64,000 bases of DNA from Augochlora pura (taxonomy: Eukaryota; Arthropoda; Insecta; Hymenoptera; Halictidae): NCBI RefSeq assembly GCF_028453695.1, contig NC_135781.1, forward strand, positions 8,072,779-8,136,778. The letters run 5' to 3'. Positions 22,505 through 34,749 of this stretch are shown here, in pieces (positions within the stretch are counted from its first letter, which is position 1; each line of letters starts with the position of its first letter). The notes below the pieces were generated by a model. The model worked only from the letters and a program-made list of their open reading frames with translations, was not told the DNA's origin and did no database searches. A program made the translations under genes and the position numbers.

Positions 22505-22706
22505 AAGGTTGACTTCTGCCCGCTGGCTCGCGTGCGTAGTAGCAGGTTGAATCTCGCGCGCTTGCCTTTCATTCGCTACTGTTGTTTCATTAATAACTCG
22601 TTAACAAAACCGCGGATTGCATTTTAGCAAAGGAAAAGGTTACTTGAAATGGCCTCAGGAACCCCTCATTTCTCTCGGAGTTTCAATAATTTTGGTACAC
22701 CCTGTA
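22505..22706 (-). mobile_element. Repeat family B (CAGGGTGTACCAAAATTAT end)
   Basis: Reading leftward from 22706 it starts TACAGGGTGTACCAAAATTA and continues with GGCCATTTCAAGTAACCTTT, GCAATCCGCGG and TTGTTAACGAGTTATTA, then TTCAACCTGCTACTACGC. The same series occurs at 58818-59012. TA next to the end suggests a TA-inserting DNA transposon. Only one terminus is recognisable. Confidence 0.6.
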
Positions 22707-22794
22707 TGAAAAAATAACCTGTGCAAAAGCTAAAATTGATAGGCCAAAGGGAAAAATATTTCTATTCAAAGAATAGTACTTGTGCGAAGCTGGC

Positions 22795-22862
22795 TGCGGA
22801 GTAAACTGGTGGGGATGCGCGAGTCAGCTTAGGGAGCACGGAAAGTGCAGGAGTAGGATCTA
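22795..22862 (+). mobile_element. MITE family A, right half of the split copy
   Basis: GTAAACTGGTGGGGATGCGC, GAGTCAGCTTAGGGAG and GTGCAGGAGTAGGATCTATT are the right-hand blocks and right TIR of the family, complementing the left half at 21101-21225. Confidence 0.65.
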
Positions 22863-23953
22863 TTACTAAATTGTATATTATGACCATAATATGAGATTCA
22901 ACTAACTTCAGTCACAAATTCAAATCAAATACGAATTAAAATTTAGTGTTGAATAAATAACCATTGTATACAAAAATATATTTTTCTATTAAATTTATAC
23001 AAGGCAGTTATAACATTATCGAACTCAGTATGCAATTTGTACATTTCCTACTTCGTCAAATTATTCAGCATCAGTGTTGCGAATTATTATACATAATAGG
23101 TATTATATATTATTACTTGGAGGTAGATTTATACGTGAACAAACATACCTAATAAGTATAGCATATTAATCTTATAAACTGGTGTACTGTCATTAATGTT
23201 TGAGTTTACAATTCAGCTAAGTATGTATTGAATTTTGATATTGTGTAATACATTTTAATTGGTACATGTGCTTAATCTATGATTTACAATTTATGCATTA
23301 CTAGTGGAATAAAGTTACGAGCAGCACCTTAGGTTCGATATCACAGTTCGGTATGAACATTTTATGAATTTTACAGATTTCGCGAATCTCAGAAGATTAT
23401 AATCTTTTGATTCGGAATCCAAATTTCGATTCTATTGCATTATAGTTTCCAATTGTTAGATTTTGAAAGCATAGTAGGTAATAGAAGTACATATTTGATT
23501 ATTGGTGTTTGAATGTTCTGAATGTGAATGACCTGCTTACGGTGTGTTCAGAATCTTGGTAACTTATTTTTGTTGTTTTAGATTCCTTAACCTTGATTTT
23601 TGGTAATTTTTTCAATACTTAATCTTTGCAGTTTGTATTCCTTCTGGTATTTCAATGATTATGTGCTTCTAGTATTTCTATGATTGCTTCCTTCCCGTGT
23701 CTAATGTACAATAAATCACTGTATTTATATAAATTGAAATATTTACAACTTTGCTATATGGAACTTTCAAAATTATTGAAAGTGCTAGTTAAATAATTAA
23801 TTTAAACTCGCGGTTATTTGTAGTGTTAATGTTCCTCTGTTTCACATTACATAACGTTTGGAAATATTCCGCAAGTCAGTGTACCTAATATGGTCATTAT
23901 TTACATAAAGTATTTTTTATCGCTAGGAATGTATATCATTTCGAATATAGTCA

Positions 23954-26628
23954 CTATTTTTCTTTTGTCATTGATGCTTTTGCTAGAGCTTCCTGCTCCC
24001 GTTGATAGCTAAAAAAAGATGTTCTCTCATTAGTAAACAATATTTTTATCATCAAATAATTCTTATAATTAAAGTTAAATACTTATACATTAGTAGGTTC
24101 CATGCTCTTAACTACTTTACTGATTTTGAATATTAATAAACTCACATTACGTTTTCACATAACATTATTCAACATAATAATCTCCAGTAAAATTAGTCAT
24201 GTACATATGAGGTTATTGATGCATAAGAAGAGTATGCAATTTACATTTGATTATAAATGTATTTAAATTCTACTATTTAAATCAAGCAGAAATACTCAAA
24301 GATTACAAAGTCATTATGATCCATAAAGCTTTGAAAGTTAGTTTTCTATGTGTTCAACATGTGTAACTAATTTCAACGCATTTAACACTATGTACACTTC
24401 AATTTTCTTATATAACATAATATATAATAGAGATTCTCTTATCTGAAGGATTATTTTTGTAATGTCTTGAAAGCAAAACATTCTATTATAGTGTACCTAA
24501 ATAATACAATAATTATTATAATAAAATGTTTGAAAACTAGAGTACTATAAAAATAAATATTGGAATAAGGGAGTCTTCATTCTATACTCATTTCAAAACT
24601 TATTCCCTACCTACAGTGTTAATTAAAAAAAAATTAAGTGCTCCTTCTCATACATCTAAAAAAAATATTTAGAAGGCTTATGTAACAAGAATGATATGAA
24701 TTAAAATGTATTCGCACTAAACACGAATGCGTTTGTTTTTTATGCGTTTTTGTATCTTAAGTATTTCGTAATGTTATTAAAAGAAAATACAAAATATACG
24801 TATCTCTTGCGAAATGATGATACTTACTTTATCGCTCTAGCAATTTGATAAATAGACGTTATCGCAACGAAGAGATTTACGCTGAAGAGACTCCAATTTT
24901 TCGGGGTGATTGCTAAAGAATATCTGGTCCAGATCACTCCCGTCACTGCCAAAGCAGATGATTGGCTAACAGAGAGCTGACTAGCTGGCCTCTGTAGATC
25001 ACCGAGACCAGCTATCACAAGTCCCTAAAATGTTTGAATTGCGTTTAATAATATGAATTAATTTTAATAGAATATATCACGAACGAAAAGTGACAATCAT
25101 CAATAAAGAAACAAGTTTCATGTACGAGAAACGAAAGAACAGAAGGCTTAGGCAGACATTGAGATTGTTTACTTCAAGGTTAATCTATTTCCAGCTACAT
25201 CGACCACAATTTAGTAAAGCGTGCGCACGGCGATGATTTCCAAAATATTCTGTTTTAAGATTTTCGAAACTACAGAAACAAAGATAGGAAAAATTTTTGT
25301 TCAAATAAAAATTGTGGGATTACAAATAATTACAAAATCTTGTATGTGTTATTTATACGTAAAACATTAAAAAAATTATATATTAAACAAAATTTTAATA
25401 GAAATTCTTAGTTTAGATAGCTATTACAAAGCAATAAAATTACGAATGAATGAAAAATGATAAAATTAATTTTATTTGTTATCGTTTTTAAATATAATCT
25501 TGCCTATTTCTGGTACTAGATCACGTTGCAGAATCAATTTCATACACCGTTACGGAAGAGAATAAACGATTACGGAATCGCCGAAGGTCGCACGAGCGAC
25601 GACGGTCGTTTCAAGATCTACGACCTCACGTGTCAAAGTCGCACTTGGATCAAGTCCATTGTACACGAATACGGCTACCACATGACACGAGAAATATTTC
25701 TGCAACGTATTTATTGGCGAGCGATGCTAGGACCGTGCGTTATCCGCCTTGAAGCAAAATTATTTCGCTTATATTAACCACAAAATATATGCACAGTCAT
25801 AAAGACGGAAAATCTTATTATGTATTCACTGATTCATTTCTTTTGTAGCGATTAGTTCGAGTATTGTTATAATTTATGAAATTATGAATGAAGCACGAAA
25901 TATTTAGCAAGACATTACAATATTATTACTGACCCATTTAAAAGTTGGTGCCCAGAAGAATATAGTCTGCGGACCTGAAAGGGAAAAATAGGTCGACACT
26001 GTGTGCTGTTACATTCCTCTTTTCCTGTATTAATTACATCAAATTGAGTGCAGTATAGAGAAAGAAATAAAAACACTATTCATGCCCCAACGACCATGAT
26101 AGCAACGAATTGTCCTTTTATTTAGAAGTTTAATAGATTACACATTAGTCGTTATTAAAATTGAGTTAATGGAGCTTCGTAAATTATTGATATCAGATGA
26201 GTGACAAAGCTTTACATTATTTCTTCATTGAAGAACTACATTGAAGCATTCATTACGAGTGATTGAGTGCTATCAGTTAAAAGATATGTGAAGATAGATT
26301 TTAGGTTCAGGAAAAGTCAACAGCTAAAATGTAGAGCAGCGTGCGGTGGGATAAAATTGATTTTTGCTAACAATACAACGGTCAAGTCCACCGAGATAAC
26401 TGTTCACATTACGTGAATAAAGAGATAAAAAAGAAGCGCAGTGCTCGTGCTTCTTAAGACGATTGTCTCTTTTACTAATTCATACGATAGTGACACGTGT
26501 ATCAAAATTTAAAAAATTCGAAAATCCTAGACAACGTACTAACCAGCTGGGTGATTCCACAATGGCTGGAGCTGCTGGGGCACAAACTTGCCAATTGTTA
26601 GCATCGACTTTTTATAGATTTGAGACAT
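23954..26628 (-). CDS. Mpc2: Mitochondrial pyruvate carrier subunit 2
   Basis: Inner-membrane subunit of the MPC1/MPC2 heterodimer that imports pyruvate into the mitochondrial matrix. Four exons on the minus strand: 26628-26544, 25974-25934, 25024-24828, 24008-23954; all GT-AG and in phase, 125 aa (human 127). It starts MSQIYKKSMLTIGKFVPQQL, with an in-frame TAA eight codons upstream fixing the ATG. Family motifs: WNHPAGPQTIFFWAPTFKWG, GLVIAGLGDLQRP, SQSSALAVTGVIWTRYS, ITPKNWSLFSVNLFVA. Three membrane helices are expected at about 40-60, 70-88 and 95-113. It ends YQREQEALAKASMTKEK. The first exon was hidden opposite a plus-strand open frame at 26463-26663. The intron at 25025-25933 holds a plus-strand orphan exon. 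Confidence 0.96.
25520..25777 (+). other. Coding-like orphan exon of unknown identity in an MPC2 intron
   Basis: An open frame without an ATG start, directly after an acceptor-like TCACGTTGCAG (ending 25531), runs to TAA at 25775-25777. Reading from the acceptor: NQFHTPLRKRINDYG, then RFKIYDLTCQSRTWIKS, HEYGYHMTREIFLQR and YWRAMLGP. Codon use (ATC, GCC, GAC, TTC, AAG, TAC, CTC, ACG) and GC content stand out from the AT-rich intron on both sides and look protein-coding. I do not recognise the family and see no upstream plus-strand partner exon. It could be the last exon of a nested gene, a gene fragment, or an inserted mobile or viral remnant. Confidence 0.45.
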
Positions 26629-29628
26629 TTTTTTTGGTGTGTTCACGGGTTAGGAACGCCTAGTCAAACAAACGAATATTAAAATGGAATTCTAGGTCTA
26701 CGCGAGGAGTGAGTCGACGAGACGAACCGCACACTGAGACTGAATATCGTGCAATATCGTAGTAGTGCAACGATTGGTAGGCGTGCTGCTTCCTCACGGG
26801 TACCTTCTTCTCTTCCCCGCTTTGATTTCCTGGACCTAACATGCTCTCACATGCGTGGACTCACACATGTGCACATAATGATAAACTATTTCAAATATGG
26901 TTGAATATACATGCTCACGTATCGATTGATTTTTACATGTAACGATATAGTAATTAGTACGAGAATACTCACAATTAAAAATGTTTACAGAGACTAAAGG
27001 TTACAATTTGTATTCATAAAATAATTGAAAATCTGCGTAGTGTGGGAAATTGAAAATTATTATTTCTATCATCAAATTTGCATGATCAGAATTACGACAT
27101 GTAAATGTTTCTATAAATTAGATTATCGAAATTGATACGCAAGATTACCTGTATTTAGCTTGTCTCCTCTGTTTATCTGTTAAATATCGTGTCTCTTTCA
27201 ATCAGATTGAGTATCTTTTTATTTTCATCATTATATGTCCAATTTAGATTTCTGTGATATAATTTTTTTAATACTTTAGTAATTTATTCTATAATACTAT
27301 TTTGATATTAAAAGAAATTCCTTAATGCTGAGAATATTATAAATTATTTTCTAATTCGAATTGTTACATATATGGCTAACGAAAATATTTTACTTTTTCT
27401 TGTCATTCCAAATGAGGAAAATTAAGAAAAAACAATTTTAGTCATTATCGAGTAAACTAGTCGCTTTATCTAAAAAATTCAAGTCATTTGATCCAGTTTG
27501 GAAAAAAGGTTTGCGTTTTAAAAAGTGTTTGAACACTTTTGTTAGGTACCATATGTATATCCGCATATTCATAATACAAAGCGTATTTGGTAACAAGGAA
27601 ACAGTAGCTACAAATTTACTGGTATCGATACTATTAATATGTACACATCACAGTGCTACGGAATAATCGACATTGACCTAGAGTATAAAATTGGACACAG
27701 CGTACAGTGCCAAATTGTACAATATAAGATTAGTCGTTTCAATCAACGTATTAACTGTACGTAATCGTTAATGGAGGTATACTCTTGCAAATACAATTCC
27801 GGATTCAGTTCGTTGATCTTGTGGGAATAATGCATGGAAGATGTACCTATATACAAGGGTTTATTACAATTAAATGTGTACATTCGCCTTTTGTAACACC
27901 GAGTAAAATACATAGATTGAAAAAAATACAATAAATGCTATAAAAATTGAGCTCAACGAGAGATTGCAAACTTATCGCAATTGCCTTTCAGTAGCATTGG
28001 ATAGCGTATTCGAGCAAATTGCTATTGTTTAGATCTCTCATAGATTGCACCGCAGTTGATGAATACATGCTGATTATATGTATTCCATATATCACAATAT
28101 TTACAAATGCTTCGCCGCGTTTACAATCACGTTTGATTATATGAATATATACGCGTTTATAACAAAACTGCAATGTTTTACATTAAAAACCTTATAGTAC
28201 CGTTCCTTTTATTTTTTTAAGCATTTGTTTTACTAAATTTAAAATATAATAGATGAAGTAATATGAGATCAAATAAATTGAGTGAAATAAAAAAAAATCA
28301 ATGCATTTAAAGTGTTGTAAGAAAATTTTCAAATTATAGAAAGTAAATTAGTTGACTAAACATGCTCATTAAGATACCGTTTTGTCACATAAAATATTGT
28401 TAAAATGTTCAAAATTGAATTGTTTCACATTTTTTATGTAAATTGAATGAGTAAAGTAAATATTATCTAAGGGCTACAGCATTATACAGTGATATAGATT
28501 AAAATTAGTATATTATACATATACTTAAACTATAACACAGTTTATGAATAAATTTTCACTTCCCTTTAAATGTATGTATAGTATACTTAAGGCACATAGA
28601 TCGAAATAACGATAAAAATAGTATTAATTTCCTAGCTTAGAAATAAATGAAATTTAAAGATATGGAAGCTTTCATAATTTTTAAAGTATCAACAGTTGAT
28701 AACAACTTTAATATTAATCGCAAAAATTGAATTAAATAATTTTTCAACTTATAAGTACATAATGCATACTTAGTTAAAATTTATTTAACTTTTCATTTAA
28801 CATGTTATATTATTCAGATCAAATAGAGAGTGTAAGTCTTCCATATCAGTACAATTTATTAATTAGACAATTTGTTCGTTGTGAAATTTGATGCAATTAA
28901 ATGACTGAGCTATTTATCCTGTATATGTATGACATTTGTAGTTACACAATTTTTTGTGATAAATTTTCGAAGATGAATATTTTATCTAATATAATATTTA
29001 AAATGTATTTCATATTGCAGTAACACTTATGAAATAAGTATATACTATACTCTTGAGTATGTATATCCATAATACTAAATTGCAGTGGATATATAATTTT
29101 TCTATCTAAATAAAATAAAATATTTGTACAAATATGAAATTAAATAAAATGTTCGATATATATTTAGCAACTTAATAAAAACTGTTTTCGATTAGCATAA
29201 ATGCATTCAAGTCTGTAAACGAAATAAATTACAAGTTACCGGAAAAATATTTTTTAAATAGGATTGTATAAAAAGAGCAGTCATAAATGAAACTATGATA
29301 GTTTTGTAAAAGTATAAAAATACATGAAAATAAGAGATCCTTTCATTTACTGGTAAATGCAAGTGGCAGCTTGTAGTACTGTTATGTAGTGTACGTATGT
29401 TTTATATGTAGTCTTGAGCATCAGTCGATAATAGTTGTACAATAATTTACTTATTTCTTAACTTAAATTGATTTTGCTTTGTTTTAATAGCTGTGCCCAT
29501 CATTTACAAACTTTATAATGTTTTTGTTCGTTTATGAAGAAACATTATGAAACAATTGTGTATTCTTGATAATATTTTGAGCCTGTTACCGCCAAATATT
29601 GTCAAGAATCAAAATTAAATTGTAAAAA
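26629..29628. other. MPC2 upstream region and Apaf-1 3' side
   Basis: 26629-26870 is moderately GC-rich and should hold the MPC2 promoter and 5' UTR. 26900-29628 is AT-rich with no supported exon and probably includes a long Apaf-1 3' UTR. Nothing repeated or structured was recognised. Confidence 0.45.
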
Positions 29629-32600
29629 TTATGATTTAGGACAGCTACTATTGTATCCATATATTGAAAAGGTGCTAATTGATCCATACATGTCAACTGT
29701 TACAAATTTTGTGAAATCTGTAGATACACAAACTTTTGCAAGAAAATTTGATGGTAATTCCACTACAGCTAATAGTGCCGGTTGCTTTGGATCTTTACCT
29801 TCTTTAAGCTTCCAGTATTTACTTACAGCAGATACCCCATTTGTGAGAGTAAGGGATTCATGAATATCTTCTAAGGGTCGTTGTGCGCCATAGACATTCA
29901 AGTCTGCACTTTGACTAGAAGACATATGTGAAATATTAATTGAACTTCTGTTATCCAATGTAAAACTAGTACTCCGACGCATATTTTCATATCTTCTTGT
30001 ATTCTGCTTATCCTTATGTGTGTTCAAGGTAATGTTCCACCAAACTAGTTCGTCAGAAGTTACAGAGAGCAAAATAGGAACAGTAATTGTAGAAGGCGCC
30101 CAATACAATTGTGTGATAGGAGTTGAATGAAAACATAATTTATGTACTTCCATTCCTAAATTTATATTAATGATCTGAAAATCAATAAGATACTGTAATA
30201 TGGCATTTTTCATTTTTTCGGTAAAAACAAATTTTATTATAGCTTACGAAAATATCTCCACTTTCACAACCAATAGCCAAATATTCTTCTTTTTGTGAAA
30301 TTTCACAGCACGTTAATTTCTGCTTATACTTCTTTATAAAGTAATTAGTTAATTTGATAGACACTGGCAGCGTTATTGTGTCTTCTTGAAGTTTATATAA
30401 AACTACATCCCCATTTTCATTTAACACAGCCAAGATATTTTTTCCATAACTTAAACAACTGAATGTGGTGATTGTATCTAAGCCTCCAATGCTTACTCTA
30501 TCTATTCGTAACCAATTTGTACCATTTATATTCCAGATTGTGATTATACCACTTCTTGTTACCGTTACGACACATTTTTCATTTATTTCATGAATTGAAA
30601 TAATGAATCCTGTATTTTCTACTATGTATGCTATATCTTTGTTTTGCCATATCTATAAATGATTAAATAGAAAATTACAAAAGAACGTTAAGATGATATA
30701 GTTGTTAATCTAGGAAATTTCTTACCCTCAAATTGTCATCTTTTTCTCGGCAGATTATTACATTATTGTTTTGTATTATAGCCATTTTTATTAATTCTGC
30801 ACTTTTTAAGATGTTTATAGTTTCCTTTTGGTAGATATCAAATAAGGTAACAACGTCTTCATCTGTAACAAATACTATTTTCGATCTATCAGAAGAAATA
30901 ATTAAGTTATTTAATTTTCCATTAAATGGTTTAGATTCTGCTATTATCGTATCGCCAACTAACGTAACAACAGTATTCGAGAATGTCTCTGTAATAATAG
31001 TATCAGGTTCATATAATGGCTGCACAACTGCATCAAATAAAGGTTTTTTTATTGATTTGCAAATTCCTTCTACTGGAAGTTTCCACTTGTGAAGTAACTG
31101 GTTTTCACTACCACAAATAATGTGATATCCTTTTTCTTTTACCCAGTAAGTATCCAAAGAGGTTACACGACTCTTATATGTTGCTATTGGTTGCAGTCCG
31201 TCATTAGCTTTCCATATGTTTATAAAGCCATTAGAATCTGCCAGAATTAAGTACTGGCCATCATACGTTAAAGTACTGCAAACAAAAACTGTGTTCTCGT
31301 TTTCAACACTCGCTCTGGTTTGCTTTTTGTAGCTATGCATTTGATCATTGCTGAATTGAAACCATTTTATATATACAGCTTTATCTTCGGTAACAACAAT
31401 TAATGAATTATTTTGTTCTGGCACGTTACAGAAGAATATAATCTTCTTTTTTTGCAAATTTGGATTATATTGTGATAGATATTTGTATTCCGAATTATGT
31501 CTACGATATGATATTAAAACTCCATTCGTTTCGTCCATTATATGTAGCAAATTGCTTCCTTCTGAAAATACTATGCTCTTTAGTTGACTGTAACAATTTT
31601 AATAACGTTATTATTGAAATTATTTGCACCAAATAGAACATACAAATATAATAAATCACAAATAACGGACCTGTGAAAGTTATGTTCGGGAATTGACACA
31701 ACACACCCATTACGATCCCAGACCTAAAATAAGAGTTATACTTTATTCTACTTAATTGGATCAGAATAATAAAGGCTCATTTTCGTGAATATTTATACCT
31801 TTATAGTGCCCTTGTTTGTACAAACTGCAATATAATTATTATCCTGCGCAAATGTCATATCCAATATAATTTCTTTATCAACAGTGAACACTTTTGAGCT
31901 ATTGTCATGAGAAAACTTGCCAGTAAAAATTTCTCTCCAAAAGGGTTGTTTTTGTTTCGGATTTAATAAAACAATTTGGTTTTTATCATAATCTGCATCA
32001 TTATAAAGTCTAAAAAGTTTCATTATACCATGATCATCTAGTGACAGAAAGCAGTCATGATCACTAGATATAACAATTTTTTTTATTCGACTCTTGTTAT
32101 GTCCAATAAAAATCTGTTGCCTTTTGTAAATACTATTCCACAAAAATATTTCACCAGCTCCATTTGCGACCAAAATTAGGTCCGGATCGTGTGCAAAACA
32201 AATTGTACAAATTTCTGTCAGCATCTCTTCACTCCATGGCATATACATTTGTCCCATTCTTTTATCATGTAGAACATATAAACTGTTAGTCCTTTCTTTT
32301 GCAAGACTAATGGCAGTATCTTTAACAAATCCTTCATAAGGATGATTCATGGCAATTTGTACTATATCTAGACATTTTTTGTATCTACACTTTGCTATGA
32401 CACCTGCTTGTTCTTCTAAGAACTTTTCAAGATCAGCTAGACGCATTTTCAACACTGGGTCAGAATTTCTAGTAATGTACTCTCTGTAATTGTCCAGATC
32501 AATTAACAGATTGGTTAAACCACTATGCTCTATTGTTGCTTGAATAAAATCAAAGTTGAAATATATTTTGGGAAATTCTTCATATAATTTTGCTTCTTTC

Positions 32601-34731
32601 AAGTGATGTCCAATGTATGAGTAACTATAATTATCTGCTGGCAGTTTTGAAAAATCATCATTGCATTTTTTACGATATTTCTCAATAAACGATCTGTGCA
32701 TTTGTGTTAATTCATCATTAGAAAATTTTTTTCGCAAATGGCAAAGTAATAAGTCATGTACACCATATATATAGCTACGTAGTTCGTTATTCCATTGTCT
32801 GGCAGCTAATGATTTATGAGATAGTTCAAGCATCATTTCATCAACTTGATGGACTTCCTCGTCCCAAAGAATTTCTAATGTCTATAAAATAAATAAAACA
32901 TAAGAATATATTACATGAATTGTAATGACTTTAATTAATTTATAGCAAGTTTGCAATGTTTAAACAGTCACGTTTTACCTGTGATGTTATATTGATATCT
33001 TCTCTAAAAATTACTAATTCTTCATAATGTTTCCTCATTTCATCAGATAAATTCCCTATACATATATTAAATATCGCTTCTTGTTTTTTTAGAAATTTTT
33101 TGATGACTCTGAAGATAATGAAAACCAAACGAATTATAATTTTACTTAAATATATATAATTAAAGTTCTAACATACTTAAAACATACCGATTCTTTTCAT
33201 CTCTCTTTATCAGAGAATTTAAGTAGTATATCCATTTATTTGATCGTAATTTCATATCATCTTTGAATTCTTCAAACTGAGCAGAAAACATGGCAATTAA
33301 TAGAGGCATCCCTTTGCATTCATAATGAATTAGTTTTGCTTCTAATGGAAGTTTATCTACTTCTGTACCTAACACTTTTGCAAAAAGACCTAAAGTTTCT
33401 GCTTCCGTGAAACCATCACTCATCTATAAGAACAAATGTTATTATAAACACAGTGGCTAAGAAGATAAAAATATGTGATTATAAATTACCTCAATTACGG
33501 AAGGCCTCTTATCCAATACAATATCCAGATCAGCAGTTGTTACTAAAGTTTTGCATCCAAAATCAAATGTTTCAATTATTTTACTATTGCAAACGTCATC
33601 CAAAATTAATAATGCATGAGAATTGCTTTCTCTAGCAAAGTAATGTTTTAAAAAGTGAATTAAAGACTCTTTTAAAGGTTCAGGTTTTAAAGTTTCAGGT
33701 AACATTTCCAAATTCTTCACTTGATGATATAGTTTATTTAATTGAATCAATATTTCTTCATCTACTGAACACGTATATCCAAATTTGAGCCAGTAAATCT
33801 CATTCTAAAAGCAATTGACCAATTAATTTATATTGTTATTTTATTTTTTGTTTAATACTTTCCTCAACGAGAACCTACATTAAATGTATTTCTTACGAAT
33901 TTGGTATCCTTTAAAGTGCTTGCTGTTAAACATGATTTACCAAATCCTTTCATTCCATGAAGTACAACATATTCATTTGGTTGCAATTGTTCCAAGTAAT
34001 CTTTTAACTGTTTGATCTATAAATAAAGTGTATTAATTTACCTTTCTATAAAAATTATATATCTCGAATGTAAAACATTGATATCATAAAATGTTGGACA
34101 ATATTTCTTTAACTTACATGATTCATATCCATAAGCATGCACATAAAATGTTAAAAACTTAATCGTTGATGCGTATTTTAATTATACTTCAATGCATGTA
34201 TATACAAAATTGTAAGCAACAGATGACGTATTATGTTATCTATGCTAATTATACAATATTTCAGTTATTTTATGCATCGTACCTTTTGCTCCCTACTCAC
34301 AGTTAATGGTGACAATGGTGGCAGATTTGGTGTGCAAACACGTCTCACATCAGTCAAAGTTTTTTCATTTGCTTCTTGCCGATCCATATCTTCACTTATC
34401 CATTCATAATGGTGTCGCAAAGCTTGACGAAATTTATCAAAGGCATCTGCTCCCCGACTAAAAAATACATCATAACAATATAATATCCAAATCCTTGTAA
34501 GTTACTTTTTTCATACAAACAGAAATTTGATTTTACTAGATACCTGGGAAGTATATCTAATAAAATTTCAGCTTTTTCCTCTTTAGAATCACCAGCTTTG
34601 ATCCTCGCTACATCTTCTTCAGATAATATGTAGTCTGATTTCAATGGTTTTATTATATCATTGAATACATCTACGTCAATAATTATACTTGAACGTAGAC
34701 GTTTAAGAATGTCTACATGTAATCTGTCCAT
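29629..34731 (-). CDS. Apaf-1: Apaf-1 homologue (CARD, NB-ARC, WD40), apoptosome scaffold
   Basis: Cytosolic ATPase that assembles the apoptosome and activates the initiator caspase (Dronc in insects). Eleven coding exons on the minus strand: 34731-34544, 34457-34283, 34016-33897, 33804-33490, 33423-33188, 33108-32979, 32881-31799, 31723-31671, 31587-30726, 30652-30248, 30174-29629. All GT-AG and in phase; 1370 aa (fly Dark about 1440, human 1248). The CARD is about 1-95 (MDRLHVDILKRLRSSI, then DILPRSRGADAF). NB-ARC: Walker A GMKGFGKS 142-149, Walker B LLILDDV about 226-232, TTAD after it, and GMPL 304-307 before the winged helix. A helical arm is followed by many diverged WD40 repeats to the end (VWDRNGCVVS, IWKANDGL, TIWNINGTNW). 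The upstream exon ending at 34749 is 5' UTR; an out-of-frame ATG at 34748 stops after four codons. Confidence 0.95.
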
Positions 34732-34749
34732 TTTTATGATCTCCACATG

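Larger units (their letters stand above)
19800..23953. other. Van Gogh-MPC2 intergenic region, dense in mobile DNA
   Basis: No supported host exon. 19800-20240 should contain the Van Gogh 5' UTR and promoter. 20503-20703 is a near-complete MITE; 21101-22862 is a second MITE split by about 1.5 kb of later insertions, including a GC-rich retroelement tail and a CAGGGTGTACC repeat. 22870-23953 is AT-rich, probably MPC2 3' UTR and spacer. Confidence 0.5.

Noticed and set aside
26463..26663. 66-codon plus-strand open frame
   Set aside because: It is the antisense of MPC2 exon 1 (MSQIYKKSM), whose identity, splice site and phase are clear.
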